From: Armatimonadota bacterium
Lineage (GTDB): Bacteria > Armatimonadota > Fimbriimonadia > Fimbriimonadales > Fimbriimonadaceae
Reading direction: 5' to 3'
NCBI GenBank assembly: GCA_018268315.1
Contig: JAFDWU010000007.1
Location: 1 to 64,000 of the forward strand
DNA: 64,000 nucleotides
The notes below the pieces were generated by a model. That model saw only the letters and a program-made list of their open reading frames with translations. It was not told the origin of the DNA and did no database searches. The translations under genes were made by a program, and so were the position numbers. Positions 44,912 to 53,744 of this stretch are shown here, piece by piece (positions within the stretch are counted from its first letter, which is position 1; each line of letters begins with the position of its first letter).

Positions 44912-45806
44912 CGCCAAAATGGGCCTCAAGACTATCGACCTGGCCCAGGAATTCTTGAATGCCGCCCTGGGGCCAAGCCCACCAATTGCGCTCGTAAATA
45001 GCCTCGTCTAGGGCGACCGCCTCCCAAACTGCCTTACAAATCCAGTGGCATAGGGCTTCTTTGTAAAAACTGCTTGGTATATCCTGCCATAGCTGGGAAA
45101 GGTAGCCGCGAAAGAAATGGGAAAGCATCTGGGCAGGGAAGGCCTGAAACTCTGCCGCTGGGCGAGCAGTGCGGGCATCGCCCCAATCAAGAATGCCCGC
45201 AAGGCCAGAGCCATCCTGGCGCACGATCACATTCCAAGGATGGAGGTCGTTATGGATCAGCCTCTCAGGGCACGCGGTGGCAATGGCGTCCGCTGCAAGC
45301 ATGTCCAATTTTCGCCGCAATGCATCGATACCCGTTAGGTCTTGCCTGGCAAGGTCCTTCAGTTCATTTACCGGCGGCCGATAAACGTCTCGAGGGAGGT
45401 CTGGCAATACAAGACCGAGCCGCCGCAATTTCGCAGCCTCAGCGCCAACTTCAAAAACGACCTGCTGCGCTTCCACGGAATTTGGATCTAGTTCGCTCAG
45501 GCGAACGCCCTCAACCCACTCATAGAGCGTGTAGGGCGGTAGCCCGTTCCCAACTTCCGATGCTGCCGCCAGAAGTCGGGGAGTTTGCAGTCCCTGGCCT
45601 TCAATTGCCCGCGAGGCAAGGATCTCAATGTGGATGCACTCGACTGCCTCTTCGTCAAGCGGTAGCCTCAGCACCATATTCAGCCCAACTCGGTAGCAGG
45701 CGTTCACCATGCCGTTAGAAGCCAAAGGTGTCACGTCCCCAGAAAGCCCAAGCTTATTGGCGACACGCTGAGCGGCTTCAAGATCGATGGGCCAGGACGC
45801 GGTCAT
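44880..45806 (-). CDS. Aminoglycoside phosphotransferase (APH)-fold kinase-like protein
   Basis: A 308-residue protein of the APH/choline kinase-like superfamily. The N lobe has VTPLASNGMVNACYRVG and LRLPLDEEAVECIHIEILA. The catalytic loop is ERLIHNDLHPWNVIV (Asp and Asn) and the metal motif is GILDWGDA. The substrate is unknown; resistance is not implied, since most such chromosomal genes phosphorylate small metabolites. The 3' end overlaps the YgiC-like gene by 32 bases in convergent orientation. TAATCT lies 10 bases before the ATG, inside the end of the ABC ATPase gene. Confidence 0.82.
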   Translation of the reverse strand: MTASWPIDLEAAQRVANKLGLSGDVTPLASNGMVNACYRVGLNMVLRLPLDEEAVECIHIEILASRAIEGQGLQTPRLLAAASEVGNGLPPYTLYEWVEGVRLSELDPNSVEAQQVVFEVGAEAAKLRRLGLVLPDLPRDVYRPPVNELKDLARQDLTGIDALRRKLDMLAADAIATACPERLIHNDLHPWNVIVRQDGSGLAGILDWGDARTARPAAEFQAFPAQMLSHFFRGYLSQLWQDIPSSFYKEALCHWICKAVWEAVALDEAIYERNWWAWPQGGIQEFLGQVDSLEAHFGAMQSNAAQTG

Positions 45807-45816
45807 GCTTACCGCC

Positions 45817-45822
45817 AGATTA
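45817..45822 (-). promoter_or_regulatory. -10-like TAATCT before the APH-fold gene
   Basis: TAATCT on the minus strand ends 10 bases before the ATG at 45806 and overlaps the stop codon of the upstream ATPase gene. Confidence 0.3.
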
Positions 45823-46593
45823 ACCTTGTTCGGCCAGCCGCTGCTGTTCAGACTTGGCGGTCATATATGCCAAATAGCGGTCCGTGATCTCGTTCGGATC
45901 GCCCTCCGCCTCAATCCGACCATCTTTCAACCAAATGACATGGTTCGCCACCTGCCGGATTGTGGTGGCGTCGTGGGATACAAACAGAATGGTGCCGCCA
46001 TTTGCCCGGAAACTCTGGATGTAGCGGAAGCATTTCTGGGTGAAGGCGTAGTCGCCAACGGAAAGCGCCTCGTCCACGATGAGGACATCGGGGTTCGTGT
46101 GAATGGCGGTCGCAAAGCCCAGCCGGGCCATCATTCCGCTTGAGTAGGTGCGCAAGGGAGCGTCGATCGATGCCTCCAACTCCGCAAACTCGATGATGGA
46201 AGGAATCTTCTCGATCACCTCTTTGCGCTTCATCCCCAGGATAACGCCATTGATGACGATATTCTCGAGGCCGGTGAGGTCGGGATGGAAGCCCGCGCCA
46301 AGCTCAAGCAGCGGCGCTACTCGCCCATTCACTTCAATGGTTCCTTCCGTCGGTCTGTAAACACGGGCGATAAGCGAAAGAAGCGTGCTTTTCCCTGCGC
46401 CGTTGTTGCCAAGAAGAGCAAAGCACTCACCCCACTTGACCTCGAAGGAAATATCCTTCAGAACCTCGCGTTTTTCGATCTCGCCTATACGGTAACGGGA
46501 CATGAAGGCGGTCTTCAGCGAGCCCACGCCTTGGTGGTTGATGATGAACGTCTTTGAGACGTGGCTAACGCGGATTGCTGCGCCTTCTCTCAT
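45820..46593 (-). CDS. ABC transporter ATPase, polysaccharide/teichoic acid exporter type
   Basis: A 257-residue ATPase of the Wzt/TagH/KpsT group: Walker A GNNGAGKS, signature TYSSGMMARL, Walker B DVLIVDEALSVGD, and H-loop FVSHD. It begins with the family-typical SKTFIINHQGVGSLK. It lacks the C-terminal carbohydrate-binding domain of long Wzt proteins. The ATG at 46593 overlaps the permease stop (ATGA); translation from a codon seven triplets earlier is unlikely. It drives export of a cell-surface glycan by the permease at 46590-47453. Confidence 0.93.
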   Translation of the reverse strand: MREGAAIRVSHVSKTFIINHQGVGSLKTAFMSRYRIGEIEKREVLKDISFEVKWGECFALLGNNGAGKSTLLSLIARVYRPTEGTIEVNGRVAPLLELGAGFHPDLTGLENIVINGVILGMKRKEVIEKIPSIIEFAELEASIDAPLRTYSSGMMARLGFATAIHTNPDVLIVDEALSVGDYAFTQKCFRYIQSFRANGGTILFVSHDATTIRQVANHVIWLKDGRIEAEGDPNEITDRYLAYMTAKSEQQRLAEQG

Positions 46594-47453
46594 GGTTTCT
46601 CCAAGAATTTCCACTTATAGCGATTAAAGACCCCGTATCCAAACCAGAGGAAGAAGAAGGAGAAGGCTAGGCATAATAAGCCCTTATTGACCGAAAGCTC
46701 TAGCGGTGGGTGTTTAACACCACCGACTAACACATATTCCGGCGCCTTGACCAGAATCCTGCGATAGGCGCTGATCAGGTAGGCAATCGGGTTGCTGAAA
46801 TACAGATTGTAAATGATCGGCCGCCACTTTTCCGGAATCTGAGCGCTGTAAGCAATGTACTCGGGCGGATAGACGATTGGGCACATGAAGAACAGCAGGT
46901 ATAGCATGATGCCCAGCATGTACTTCACGTCGTCGAAGAACATGTTTAGCGCGCTGAAGAGCAGGCCTAATCCCGTTACCATGCAGAAATTTACAAATAG
47001 CAGTAATGGCAGTAAGACAACGGTCCAAGGAATCGGGAATACCGCCGGGTGGCGCAGCCAAATAACTATGAGATAAGCAAAGAATACGAACAGCGCCAAT
47101 ATCAGGTGAACGAAGTTCGCAATGATATTTGAAAGCGGATATATCTCGCGGGGGAAATATATCTTCTTCATTATTTGCGCGCCAGCGTTAACCGATTGGC
47201 TTGCATCCATTAGCGATTGCTGGAAGAATAGATAGGGAAGCTGCGCGCTAAGCAGGTATGCGCTGAAATTGGGGATGGGGTTGCCCATGATGTACTTAAA
47301 CACCACGGTGAGTACCACCATTGTTGCAAGAGGGTTAATTAAGGACCAAAAGAACCCGGCGACCGAGTTCTTGTATCTTACTTGTAGGTCTCGTCGGACC
47401 ATGGTGCGCAGCAGCTCACGGTACCTCCAGACCTCTCGGATGTCCTCCAGCAC
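46590..47453 (-). CDS. ABC-2 type permease, polysaccharide exporter
   Basis: A 287-residue membrane protein with about six helices: RDLQVRYKNSVAGFFWSLINPLATMVVLTVVFKYI at the N terminus is the classic Wzm/TagG/KpsM start, and CPIVYPPEYIAY follows later. It starts with GTG at 47453, 6 bases after TATCCT. No glycosyltransferases or sugar-nucleotide genes are nearby, so the exported polymer is not known. It shares a divergent intergenic region with tryptophan dioxygenase. Confidence 0.93.
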   Translation of the reverse strand: MLEDIREVWRYRELLRTMVRRDLQVRYKNSVAGFFWSLINPLATMVVLTVVFKYIMGNPIPNFSAYLLSAQLPYLFFQQSLMDASQSVNAGAQIMKKIYFPREIYPLSNIIANFVHLILALFVFFAYLIVIWLRHPAVFPIPWTVVLLPLLLFVNFCMVTGLGLLFSALNMFFDDVKYMLGIMLYLLFFMCPIVYPPEYIAYSAQIPEKWRPIIYNLYFSNPIAYLISAYRRILVKAPEYVLVGGVKHPPLELSVNKGLLCLAFSFFFLWFGYGVFNRYKWKFLEKP

Positions 47454-47459
47454 GCGGGA

Positions 47460-47488
47460 AGGATACCTTCCTGGCAGGTAAGGTATCC
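47460..47488. promoter_or_regulatory. Divergent leaderless promoters within an inverted repeat
   Basis: GGATACCTT (47461-47469) and AAGGTATCC (47480-47488) form a perfect 9-base inverted repeat with a 10-base spacer. Minus-strand TATCCT (47460-47465) is 6 bases before the permease GTG; plus-strand TAAGGT (47479-47484) is 6 bases before the dioxygenase ATG. A dimeric regulator could bind here. Confidence 0.45.
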
Positions 47489-47490
47489 GT

Positions 47491-48330
47491 ATGGCGCGGC
47501 GAGAGCTCGAACCGACTGTGACGGCGGACCTAAAAGACGAACTCGATTACCACGAGTACCTGCATTTGACGACCCTGCTTTCTGCGCAGGAGCCGCTATC
47601 CAGCCCTGCTCACCACGATGAGCTCTTGTTCATCATCCAGCATCAAACCAGCGAGCTTTGGATGAAGCTGGTGGTTCACGAACTGCAAGCGGCGATCGAG
47701 TGGATTCAGCAGGATCAGCTTGAGCCTTGCTTCAAGGTTCTGGCGCGCGTCAAGCAAGTTCAGCGCATGCTGTTCGAGCAGTGGGCGGTTCTGGAGACTC
47801 TCACACCCAGTGAATACATGAAATTCAGGGGTGTGCTGGGCCGCTCCAGCGGGTTCCAGTCCCACCAGTACCGCATGATCGAGTTCCTACTCGGCGCAAA
47901 AGATGACCAGATGCTGAGGTTCTTCAAGCACCGGCCGACCGAATACGCCTCACTTCAAAGGGCGCTGGTTTCGCCCAGCCTCTACGATGAATTCCTTCGC
48001 TATCTACAGCGCAGCGGACTGCCTATTCCCGCGGACCGAGTGAACCGCGATTGGAGCCAGCCATACGAAGCCCACCCCGGTGTCACTGCGGCCCTCGCGA
48101 ACATATATGAAGACCCTGCCAAGTATTGGGGCGCCTACGAGATGGCGGAAAAGCTGGTCGATGTCGAAGAGATGTTCTCGCTGTGGCGCTTCCGCCACAT
48201 GAAGACCGTCGAGCGCATCATTGGCTTCAAGCAGGGAACCGGGGGCAGCTCCGGGGTTCCGTTCCTGCAGAAAGTGGTGTTCTCGCGCCTGTTCCCAGAG
48301 CTTTGGGACGTGCGCACCGAAATCCGCTGA
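47491..48330 (+). CDS. kynA: Tryptophan 2,3-dioxygenase
   Basis: A 279-residue heme enzyme opening the indole ring of L-tryptophan to N-formylkynurenine, the first step of the kynurenine route. It shows [35 protein letters not shown] (substrate His and helix), and [43 protein letters not shown] carries the heme His and the loop. Length is normal. It stands alone: kynureninase and formamidase genes are not nearby. Confidence 0.97.
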   Translation: MARRELEPTVTADLKDELDYHEYLHLTTLLSAQEPLSSPAHHDELLFIIQHQTSELWMKLVVHELQAAIEWIQQDQLEPCFKVLARVKQVQRMLFEQWAVLETLTPSEYMKFRGVLGRSSGFQSHQYRMIEFLLGAKDDQMLRFFKHRPTEYASLQRALVSPSLYDEFLRYLQRSGLPIPADRVNRDWSQPYEAHPGVTAALANIYEDPAKYWGAYEMAEKLVDVEEMFSLWRFRHMKTVERIIGFKQGTGGSSGVPFLQKVVFSRLFPELWDVRTEIR

Positions 48331-48332
48331 CG

Positions 48333-48578
48333 CTAGGCTGCCGCAGGTTGTAGGGTGAGAGCGCTGAGTCCGGCGGTCCATCCGTTCTCGCGGCAAATTT
48401 CCGTTAGCTGGTTATACAGCGCAATCTGGAGGGTGCGCCGCTCAAACGGGTCTTCGATCATCTCGATTGTCCGCAGCTTCCGGTCAAGTTGGCAGGCTCG
48501 CTCATCTTCTGATTTCAACCGCAGAAAGATCGCGAACGACTGCAACGCTTCCTGATATCCGTCAAATTTTTCGTCCAT
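48333..48578 (-). CDS. Small uncharacterised helical protein
   Basis: An 81-residue, strongly charged, mostly helical protein (for example ERACQLDRKLRTIEMIEDPFERRTLQIALYNQLTEICRENG) with no signal or membrane segment. I do not recognise it. Its stop is 2 bases from the tryptophan dioxygenase stop (convergent). CCTA-GTCAT-TAGG (48580-48592) lies directly before the ATG and may be an operator. Confidence 0.5.
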   Translation of the reverse strand: MDEKFDGYQEALQSFAIFLRLKSEDERACQLDRKLRTIEMIEDPFERRTLQIALYNQLTEICRENGWTAGLSALTLQPAAA

Positions 48579-48626
48579 GCCTAGTCATTAGGTTCGGGCA
48601 GGACGCCATTTCGATCACCGGGGTAT

Positions 48627-49532
48627 TTACGGTGTTTTCGAATTTTCTTTTGGAATGCGCAGAATTAGGACGCTGTTGCCGCACGATGCGAGCACCGCAA
48701 ACGACGTGCTGCCCATCATCAGGCGATCCCAGAATCCGTGGCCGCGAGCCCCGAGAACAGTGAGATCAGCATGCTTCTCCTTCGCAAGGTCCGAAAGCAC
48801 TTTTGCAGCCTCGCCCTTGGTGACAACTGCTTCTGCCTTGTATCCTGCTGAGCGTAGGCGTTCCGCAATTGCCTCCGTCTTGGAAGTGATGTTGGTTTTC
48901 ACGAACACCTCGGCATCCTGACCCAGGTAGGTCAAGTTTGCATTGAGAATGCGAGCTTCCTCGTGGGTGATGTTGTAGGCGGTGGCGACATAGATTTTGT
49001 CAATGCCCCTTGGTTTCCAGCTCAGAAACTGGTCGATGCAGGACATACAGTACGGCGAGTGGTCCACCGCAAGGATCACCGTCATTGGGTCTTCCGATTT
49101 CACGCAATGTTTGGCGATCAGAACGGACTGGTGCGCGCTCACCGCCAACGTCTGGCTAACGCTTCCGCTTACGAATCTTTCGAGGCCGGTGTGCTCGCGC
49201 GCTTCGACACACAGCAAGTCATAGCCTTCATCGGCTCGATGGCAAAGGGAAGCTGCGGCGGGGCCGAATAGCACTTCGCCATGAGTTTTGAATCCACGCT
49301 TTGCCGCCTGATCGATCGCCCGCGTAAGCCGCTTATTTCCGGCTTCCTTCATCGTCGTCAAATATTCCTCTTCAACGGTCCCGGCGGGGATAATCTCGAA
49401 GGCGGAAAGGGGCATTGCTGGCTCAACTGCGTGAGCCATATGGATGTCGGCAGATTCGAAATTTAATCTAAATAAGGTCTCTAGGGCCAGCGAATCTCCT
49501 GGTCCAAGGTCCAAACCAACGAGTGCTTTCAT
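48627..49532 (-). CDS. Universal stress protein with tandem UspA domains
   Basis: A 301-residue protein with two Usp folds. The first (about 1-145) has lost the ATP motif. The second (about 150-297, starting MTVILAVDHSPYC) keeps the GARGHG...GSTS nucleotide-binding motif near the C terminus and a Cys-rich CMSC loop. Function: stress signalling or ATP-binding scaffold, details unknown. It is divergent from the LuxR-PAS regulator with only 53 bases between, so the two may be co-regulated. Confidence 0.88.
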   Translation of the reverse strand: MKALVGLDLGPGDSLALETLFRLNFESADIHMAHAVEPAMPLSAFEIIPAGTVEEEYLTTMKEAGNKRLTRAIDQAAKRGFKTHGEVLFGPAAASLCHRADEGYDLLCVEAREHTGLERFVSGSVSQTLAVSAHQSVLIAKHCVKSEDPMTVILAVDHSPYCMSCIDQFLSWKPRGIDKIYVATAYNITHEEARILNANLTYLGQDAEVFVKTNITSKTEAIAERLRSAGYKAEAVVTKGEAAKVLSDLAKEKHADLTVLGARGHGFWDRLMMGSTSFAVLASCGNSVLILRIPKENSKTP

Positions 49533-49570
49533 ATCTCAATGCTGACATACGAATTCGGCATCGCTGAAAT

Positions 49571-49576
49571 TAATTT
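49571..49576 (+). promoter_or_regulatory. -10-like TAATTT before the LuxR-PAS gene
   Basis: TAATTT ends 9 bases before the GTG at 49586, with no Shine-Dalgarno. Confidence 0.35.
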
Positions 49577-49585
49577 CGCTTTGTC

Positions 49586-50311
49586 GTGGCTTATCAGGAC
49601 AAAGAAAAGCCAATTCAAAGTATGCTTATCACCGATATGGAAGCCCACCTTCCTTCTGCTGAAGGAGGCCGTGACATCACGAGCCTAAGTGAGCGGGAGC
49701 TACAGTTGCTTAAGCTGGCTGCCCGCGGAAAGACCGACCAGGCGATTGCCAACATGCTTGGCATCAGTTTGGCTACGGTTGGCACTTATTGGGGGCGGAT
49801 TCGCAGCAAGATTGGACAGTTCAACCGAACGGAACTGGTGGCGGTTTATCTGCGCTTCCAGTCTAGGCTGGAGATCGATAATCTTCGCCAAGAGAATCGC
49901 CAACTGATCAACGATTTGAGCACATCTCGGGTTAGCGCGAACGAGATGGCGCACTCCGTCGATATTTTGCGCAGGACGCTGGATTCGTGCCCGAGCCCTA
50001 CTCTGATTGCAAACCTCGAGGGGAAGATTCTTTACGTGAACCAGCAAACGGCGGCGCTGTTTGGCTACTCAGCATCCGAGATGGAGGGTCGCCAGGTGGA
50101 GGATCTCATGCCTTCGCGTTTCCACAAGGCTCACGTAGATCATCGCAACCACTTTGCCCAGCGTCCGCAGAAGATGCAGATGGGCGAGCACTTGGCGCTG
50201 CTGGGGAAGCACAAGGATGGCACGGAATTCCCACTGGCAATCTTGATTGAAGGCGGCGCGCCGTCCGACCGCATCGCGATTTGTTTCCTTCAAGCGCTGC
50301 CGATCGACTAG
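49586..50311 (+). CDS. LuxR-type HTH regulator with C-terminal PAS domain
   Basis: A 241-residue protein with reversed domain order. A LuxR HTH lies at about residues 33-90 (SLSERELQLLKLAARGKTDQAIANMLGIS). A helical linker follows (about 95-135), then a PAS domain (about 136-235, LIANLEGKILYVNQQTAALFGYSASEMEGR and later KDGTEFPLAI). Sensor domains usually precede the LuxR HTH. The PAS ligand is unknown. The start codon is a GTG after TAATTT. It is convergent with the SARP-like regulator (4-base overlap). Confidence 0.85.
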   Translation: MAYQDKEKPIQSMLITDMEAHLPSAEGGRDITSLSERELQLLKLAARGKTDQAIANMLGISLATVGTYWGRIRSKIGQFNRTELVAVYLRFQSRLEIDNLRQENRQLINDLSTSRVSANEMAHSVDILRRTLDSCPSPTLIANLEGKILYVNQQTAALFGYSASEMEGRQVEDLMPSRFHKAHVDHRNHFAQRPQKMQMGEHLALLGKHKDGTEFPLAILIEGGAPSDRIAICFLQALPID

Positions 50312-51627
50312 CGATATTCCGGAAACGCTTTCATGCGATGGCGATCCCATGCGGTGATCGCCAAGAACCCTCGCTTTCGAGCTTCTAGCGCCTTTTCAAG
50401 GTTGTCGGCCCGAGAACGAGCGTTCCTTGCCAGCACGGCCTTGATTTCCCATGCATAAATCCTAAAGCCGCTTGACGGCCCCGTAAACGGAGAGGTGAGA
50501 ACCTCCTGGCAAAGCTCAGAGTTGTGGGTCGCGGCCGACTCCGCCAAAAGACAAGTCATCCTTGTTCGCCAGTGGCGATGCTGAGGCATTGTGCGGACAC
50601 GCTCAACAAGCTTGAGCGCGCTCTCCGGTTTGCCGCAAGTTGACTCAAACCACGCAAGGTTCGCCGCCAAATACGCGTATTCGTACGGAGTACTTACAGG
50701 ATCGCAGGAGGCGAGCGCCGTCCGCATTTCACGCAGTCCTTTCGTGAAATGACCTGCGTGAATTAAGCACAAGCCTTGCCCATGCTTCAGCCGAGTGTTT
50801 TGGGCCATGCTGCCCCGTTTAGATGTGATCTCATAGATGCGATCCATCTCCTTGATGGCGATATCCGGGCTGCCTCTGAGAATCTGAAGAGCTGCAAGAT
50901 AGAACGAAGCCTCGACAAACAGCGCGAGATCCTTGTGCTGGATCGCCAATTCTTGGGCTAGGCGAAGATCTTTTTCTGCGCCGCCCGAAACAATATCGAC
51001 GCTTCGCGCCGCCCCGCGATGAAACAATCCCCAACCGTAATTCGGGGTGGAGGTTGGCGTCTTGTTAAGACACTCGTTAAGGATTTCGCTAATGGCGGTT
51101 GGGCGGGCAGCGTGCACCAGTTCCGTGCATGCCCGCACCGTATCCAAGGCTGCCCGGGGCCGGTTTTCCACGCACCAGCGCAACACCGCGACCAAGCTCT
51201 CAGCGGCATCTTCAAAATTGCCTGACTGCGATGGCGTGAATGCTGCAAGCCGAAACCTTTCAAAGAATGGCTCGGTCAGCTCCTTAAGCGCGCCGGTACG
51301 TCCGGCGCCGTGAGTATCTTCAATTCCCACAAGCTCAACTGCATCAGTGTCCAGCGAAAGCTCCGTTCGTCCCATTACAAGCCACGGCCAGCCAAGCGGA
51401 CGGCAAAGATGGAGGGTCTGGCGAAGGCTGAGGCGGGCGGCGTCTTTCTTGGCCGAGGGCCACAGGTTGGCGGCAATTGATGAGCGGCTGGCTGAGTGCC
51501 CAGGCGTTAAGGCAAGAAACGCCAGAAGGGACTTAACTTTGCGTGACGGCAACTCGCATGGCTGGCCATCCGGCGAGAAGACGCCGAGGTCAGAGCCAAT
51601 TTCGATACGCCACTTACCATTTCCCAC
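50308..51627 (-). CDS. SARP/BTAD-like regulator with TPR-like repeats
   Basis: A 439-residue protein. The N-terminal 90 residues are an OmpR/PhoB-type winged helix (LPSRKVKSLLAFLALTPGHSASRSSIAANLWPSAKKDAARLSLRQTLHLCR). About 330 residues of helical TPR-like repeats follow, containing Cys- and Trp-rich segments. There is no AAA/NB-ARC core. This matches the SARP style of activator and its target genes are unknown. The GTG at 51627 directly follows the pgi stop (adjacent codons), so it is probably co-transcribed with pgi. Confidence 0.75.
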   Translation of the reverse strand: MGNGKWRIEIGSDLGVFSPDGQPCELPSRKVKSLLAFLALTPGHSASRSSIAANLWPSAKKDAARLSLRQTLHLCRPLGWPWLVMGRTELSLDTDAVELVGIEDTHGAGRTGALKELTEPFFERFRLAAFTPSQSGNFEDAAESLVAVLRWCVENRPRAALDTVRACTELVHAARPTAISEILNECLNKTPTSTPNYGWGLFHRGAARSVDIVSGGAEKDLRLAQELAIQHKDLALFVEASFYLAALQILRGSPDIAIKEMDRIYEITSKRGSMAQNTRLKHGQGLCLIHAGHFTKGLREMRTALASCDPVSTPYEYAYLAANLAWFESTCGKPESALKLVERVRTMPQHRHWRTRMTCLLAESAATHNSELCQEVLTSPFTGPSSGFRIYAWEIKAVLARNARSRADNLEKALEARKRGFLAITAWDRHRMKAFPEYR

Positions 51628-53247
51628 TTAAGGCTGCTGCTTCCAAACGCGATACTTCTGAATAAGGGCGTTGGTGGAGGCGTCGTGCGCGGGCGCCGCG
51701 CCCGACTCCAGCTCTCCGATGATGCGCTTGGCGAGGACTTTGCCAAGCTCCACGCCCCACTGGTCAAACGAGTCGATGTTCCAGATGACGCCCTGGGTGA
51801 AGACGCTGTGCTCGTACATTGCCACCAGCTTGCCCAAGTTGCGCGGGGTTAGCTGTTCCAGTAGGAAGGTGGAAGAGGGCCGGTTGCCGGGGAACGTGCG
51901 ATGGGGTATCAGGTTCTCCTTCACGCCCTCCGCCCTTACTTCCTCGGCGGTCTTGCCGAAGGCAAGGGCCTCGGACTGGGCGATCACGTTTGCGATCAAA
52001 TAATCGTGGTGCTGGCCCAGCGGGTGTAGCGGCTTCGCGAAGGCGATGAAATCGCATGGAATGAGCTTGGTGCCCTGGTGGAGAAGCTGATAGAAGGAGT
52101 GCTGGCCGTTTGTGCCCGGCTCGCCCCAATAGATCGCGCCGGTTTGGTGGTCAACCACGGTGCCATCAAGATGCACGCGCTTGCCGTTAGATTCCATCGT
52201 GAGCTGCTGTAGGTAAGCGGGGAAGCGCTTCAGGAACTGCTCATAGGGCAGCACCGCGCAGGTTTCGGCGCCAAGGAATTGGCTGTACCAAACCCCGAGT
52301 AGGCCCATCAATGCAGGGATGTTTTGCCGCCACGGAGCGGTTCGGAAATGCTCGTCCATCTCATGAAAGCCCGCAAGCATCTCGCGGAAGTTCTCGGGGC
52401 CGATGGCGAGCATGGTGGAAAGACCGATGGCGGACTCCATCGAGTAGCGTCCCCCGACCCAGTCCCAGAAACCGAACATGTTGGCGGTATCGATGCCGAA
52501 CTTGGCGACCTCCTCCGCGTTAGTGGAAACCGCGACGAAGTGCTTGCTGACCGCGCTCTCGTCTTGCAGCGCCTCAATAAGCCACTCGCGGGCGGAGTGG
52601 GCATTGGTAAGGGTTTCAAGCGTGGTGAAGGTCTTGCTGGAAACGATGAAGATGGTCTCTTCGGGGTTCAGATCCAGCGTCGCCTCAGCGAAATCGGTGG
52701 CGTCGATGTTGCTGACAAACCGGAAGGTCATGTCCCGCCGACTGAAGAACCGGAGGGCTTCGTAAGCCATCACCGGACCGAGGTCGGAGCCGCCGATGCC
52801 GATGTTGACCACGTTCTTGATGGCTTTGCCGGTATGGCCGCGCCACTCGCCGCTGCGGACGCGGTTTGCGAACGCGCTCATCTGGTCCAGAACTTGGTGC
52901 ACGCCAGGGACAACGTTCTCGCCATCGACGAAGATTTCGGCGTTCTTCGGCGCGCGCAGGGCAGTGTGAAGTACGGCGCGGTTTTCGGTGATGTTGATCT
53001 TCTGCCCGCTGAACATCTCCTCCGTGCGGCCCCTTAGGTTCGATTCATCGGCAAGCGCTACGAGCGCACCCAGGATCTCCTCGTCAATCAAGTGCTTGGA
53101 GAAGTCGAAGGCGATGTCGACTGCTTCGAAGGAGAACTTGTTAGCTCGGCGCGGATCGCCGGAGAACTCGGTGCGAAGGTTCATCGACCGGGCGCGGTCT
53201 GCAAGGCGGGTAAGAACGGCGCGCGCGCTGGAAGGTGCTGTTTGCAT
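51628..53247 (-). CDS. pgi: Glucose-6-phosphate isomerase
   Basis: A 539-residue enzyme interconverting glucose-6-phosphate and fructose-6-phosphate. It shows [31 protein letters not shown], the signature [30 protein letters not shown] (catalytic Glu) and a late catalytic Lys in KVLAKRI. It is full length, belonging to the long GPI branch. AGGA 9 bases before the ATG serves as Shine-Dalgarno, with TACACT just upstream. Confidence 0.97.
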   Translation of the reverse strand: MQTAPSSARAVLTRLADRARSMNLRTEFSGDPRRANKFSFEAVDIAFDFSKHLIDEEILGALVALADESNLRGRTEEMFSGQKINITENRAVLHTALRAPKNAEIFVDGENVVPGVHQVLDQMSAFANRVRSGEWRGHTGKAIKNVVNIGIGGSDLGPVMAYEALRFFSRRDMTFRFVSNIDATDFAEATLDLNPEETIFIVSSKTFTTLETLTNAHSAREWLIEALQDESAVSKHFVAVSTNAEEVAKFGIDTANMFGFWDWVGGRYSMESAIGLSTMLAIGPENFREMLAGFHEMDEHFRTAPWRQNIPALMGLLGVWYSQFLGAETCAVLPYEQFLKRFPAYLQQLTMESNGKRVHLDGTVVDHQTGAIYWGEPGTNGQHSFYQLLHQGTKLIPCDFIAFAKPLHPLGQHHDYLIANVIAQSEALAFGKTAEEVRAEGVKENLIPHRTFPGNRPSSTFLLEQLTPRNLGKLVAMYEHSVFTQGVIWNIDSFDQWGVELGKVLAKRIIGELESGAAPAHDASTNALIQKYRVWKQQP

Positions 53248-53327
53248 GGTAGTTGGTCCTAGTGTATCGAAATTAGAGGACGGTCCTTAACCTCGTCTAG
53301 CGCCCCCAAATAACCGGTTAACGCAGG

Positions 53328-53696
53328 TTAGCGTCCTTCGATTAAGGCGACCAGCTTCTTCGGACCGACCAGCCGATACGCCTCGACCAACAGCCCCTCA
53401 ACCTCGTCCCAATCCTTAACCGCGTCAAGATTCACCGCGATCCACCCGGCCGGCCCCACGTAGGGCGGACGGTAGAACATTACGGGGTCGGCCTGAATCA
53501 GTGCCTCCTGCATTCCCGGCGCGGCGGGAATCCAAATCGCCACCCGAGGATCGCCGTGGTGATGGTCCACAAACGAGCCGATGGACTTCTTGCCGCGTAT
53601 GAACCAGGTGGGCGAGCCATGCGAGAGCCGCTCCTCGATCTCCGGCAGGCTTAGGCAAATCGCTCGAATTCTCGCAAGATAGGCTTCCGCGCTCAC
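53328..53696 (-). CDS. MmcQ/YjbR-family protein
   Basis: A 122-residue protein of the MmcQ/YjbR (CyaY-like fold) family: RAICLSLPEIEERLSHGSPTWFI at the N terminus, AIWIPAAPGMQEALIQADPVMFYRPPYVGPAGWIAVNL in the middle. The family has a DNA-binding-like double-wing fold and unknown function. The start is a GTG at 53696. It lies between pgi and the divergent peptide permease genes. Confidence 0.85.
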   Translation of the reverse strand: MSAEAYLARIRAICLSLPEIEERLSHGSPTWFIRGKKSIGSFVDHHHGDPRVAIWIPAAPGMQEALIQADPVMFYRPPYVGPAGWIAVNLDAVKDWDEVEGLLVEAYRLVGPKKLVALIEGR

Positions 53697-53730
53697 CCAG
53701 CATGCATACCCAATGCACTAACCGCGCGGC

Positions 53731-53736
53731 TATACT
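53731..53736 (+). promoter_or_regulatory. -10 TATACT, leaderless start of the permease pair
   Basis: TATACT ends 8 bases before the GTG at 53745. Confidence 0.5.
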
Positions 53737-53744
53737 TTTGGGCT

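Noticed and set aside
44880-45806. Antibiotic-resistance gene
   Set aside because: It has the APH catalytic motifs, but the superfamily is broad, and chromosomal members with this neighbourhood mostly act on metabolites, so resistance cannot be claimed.
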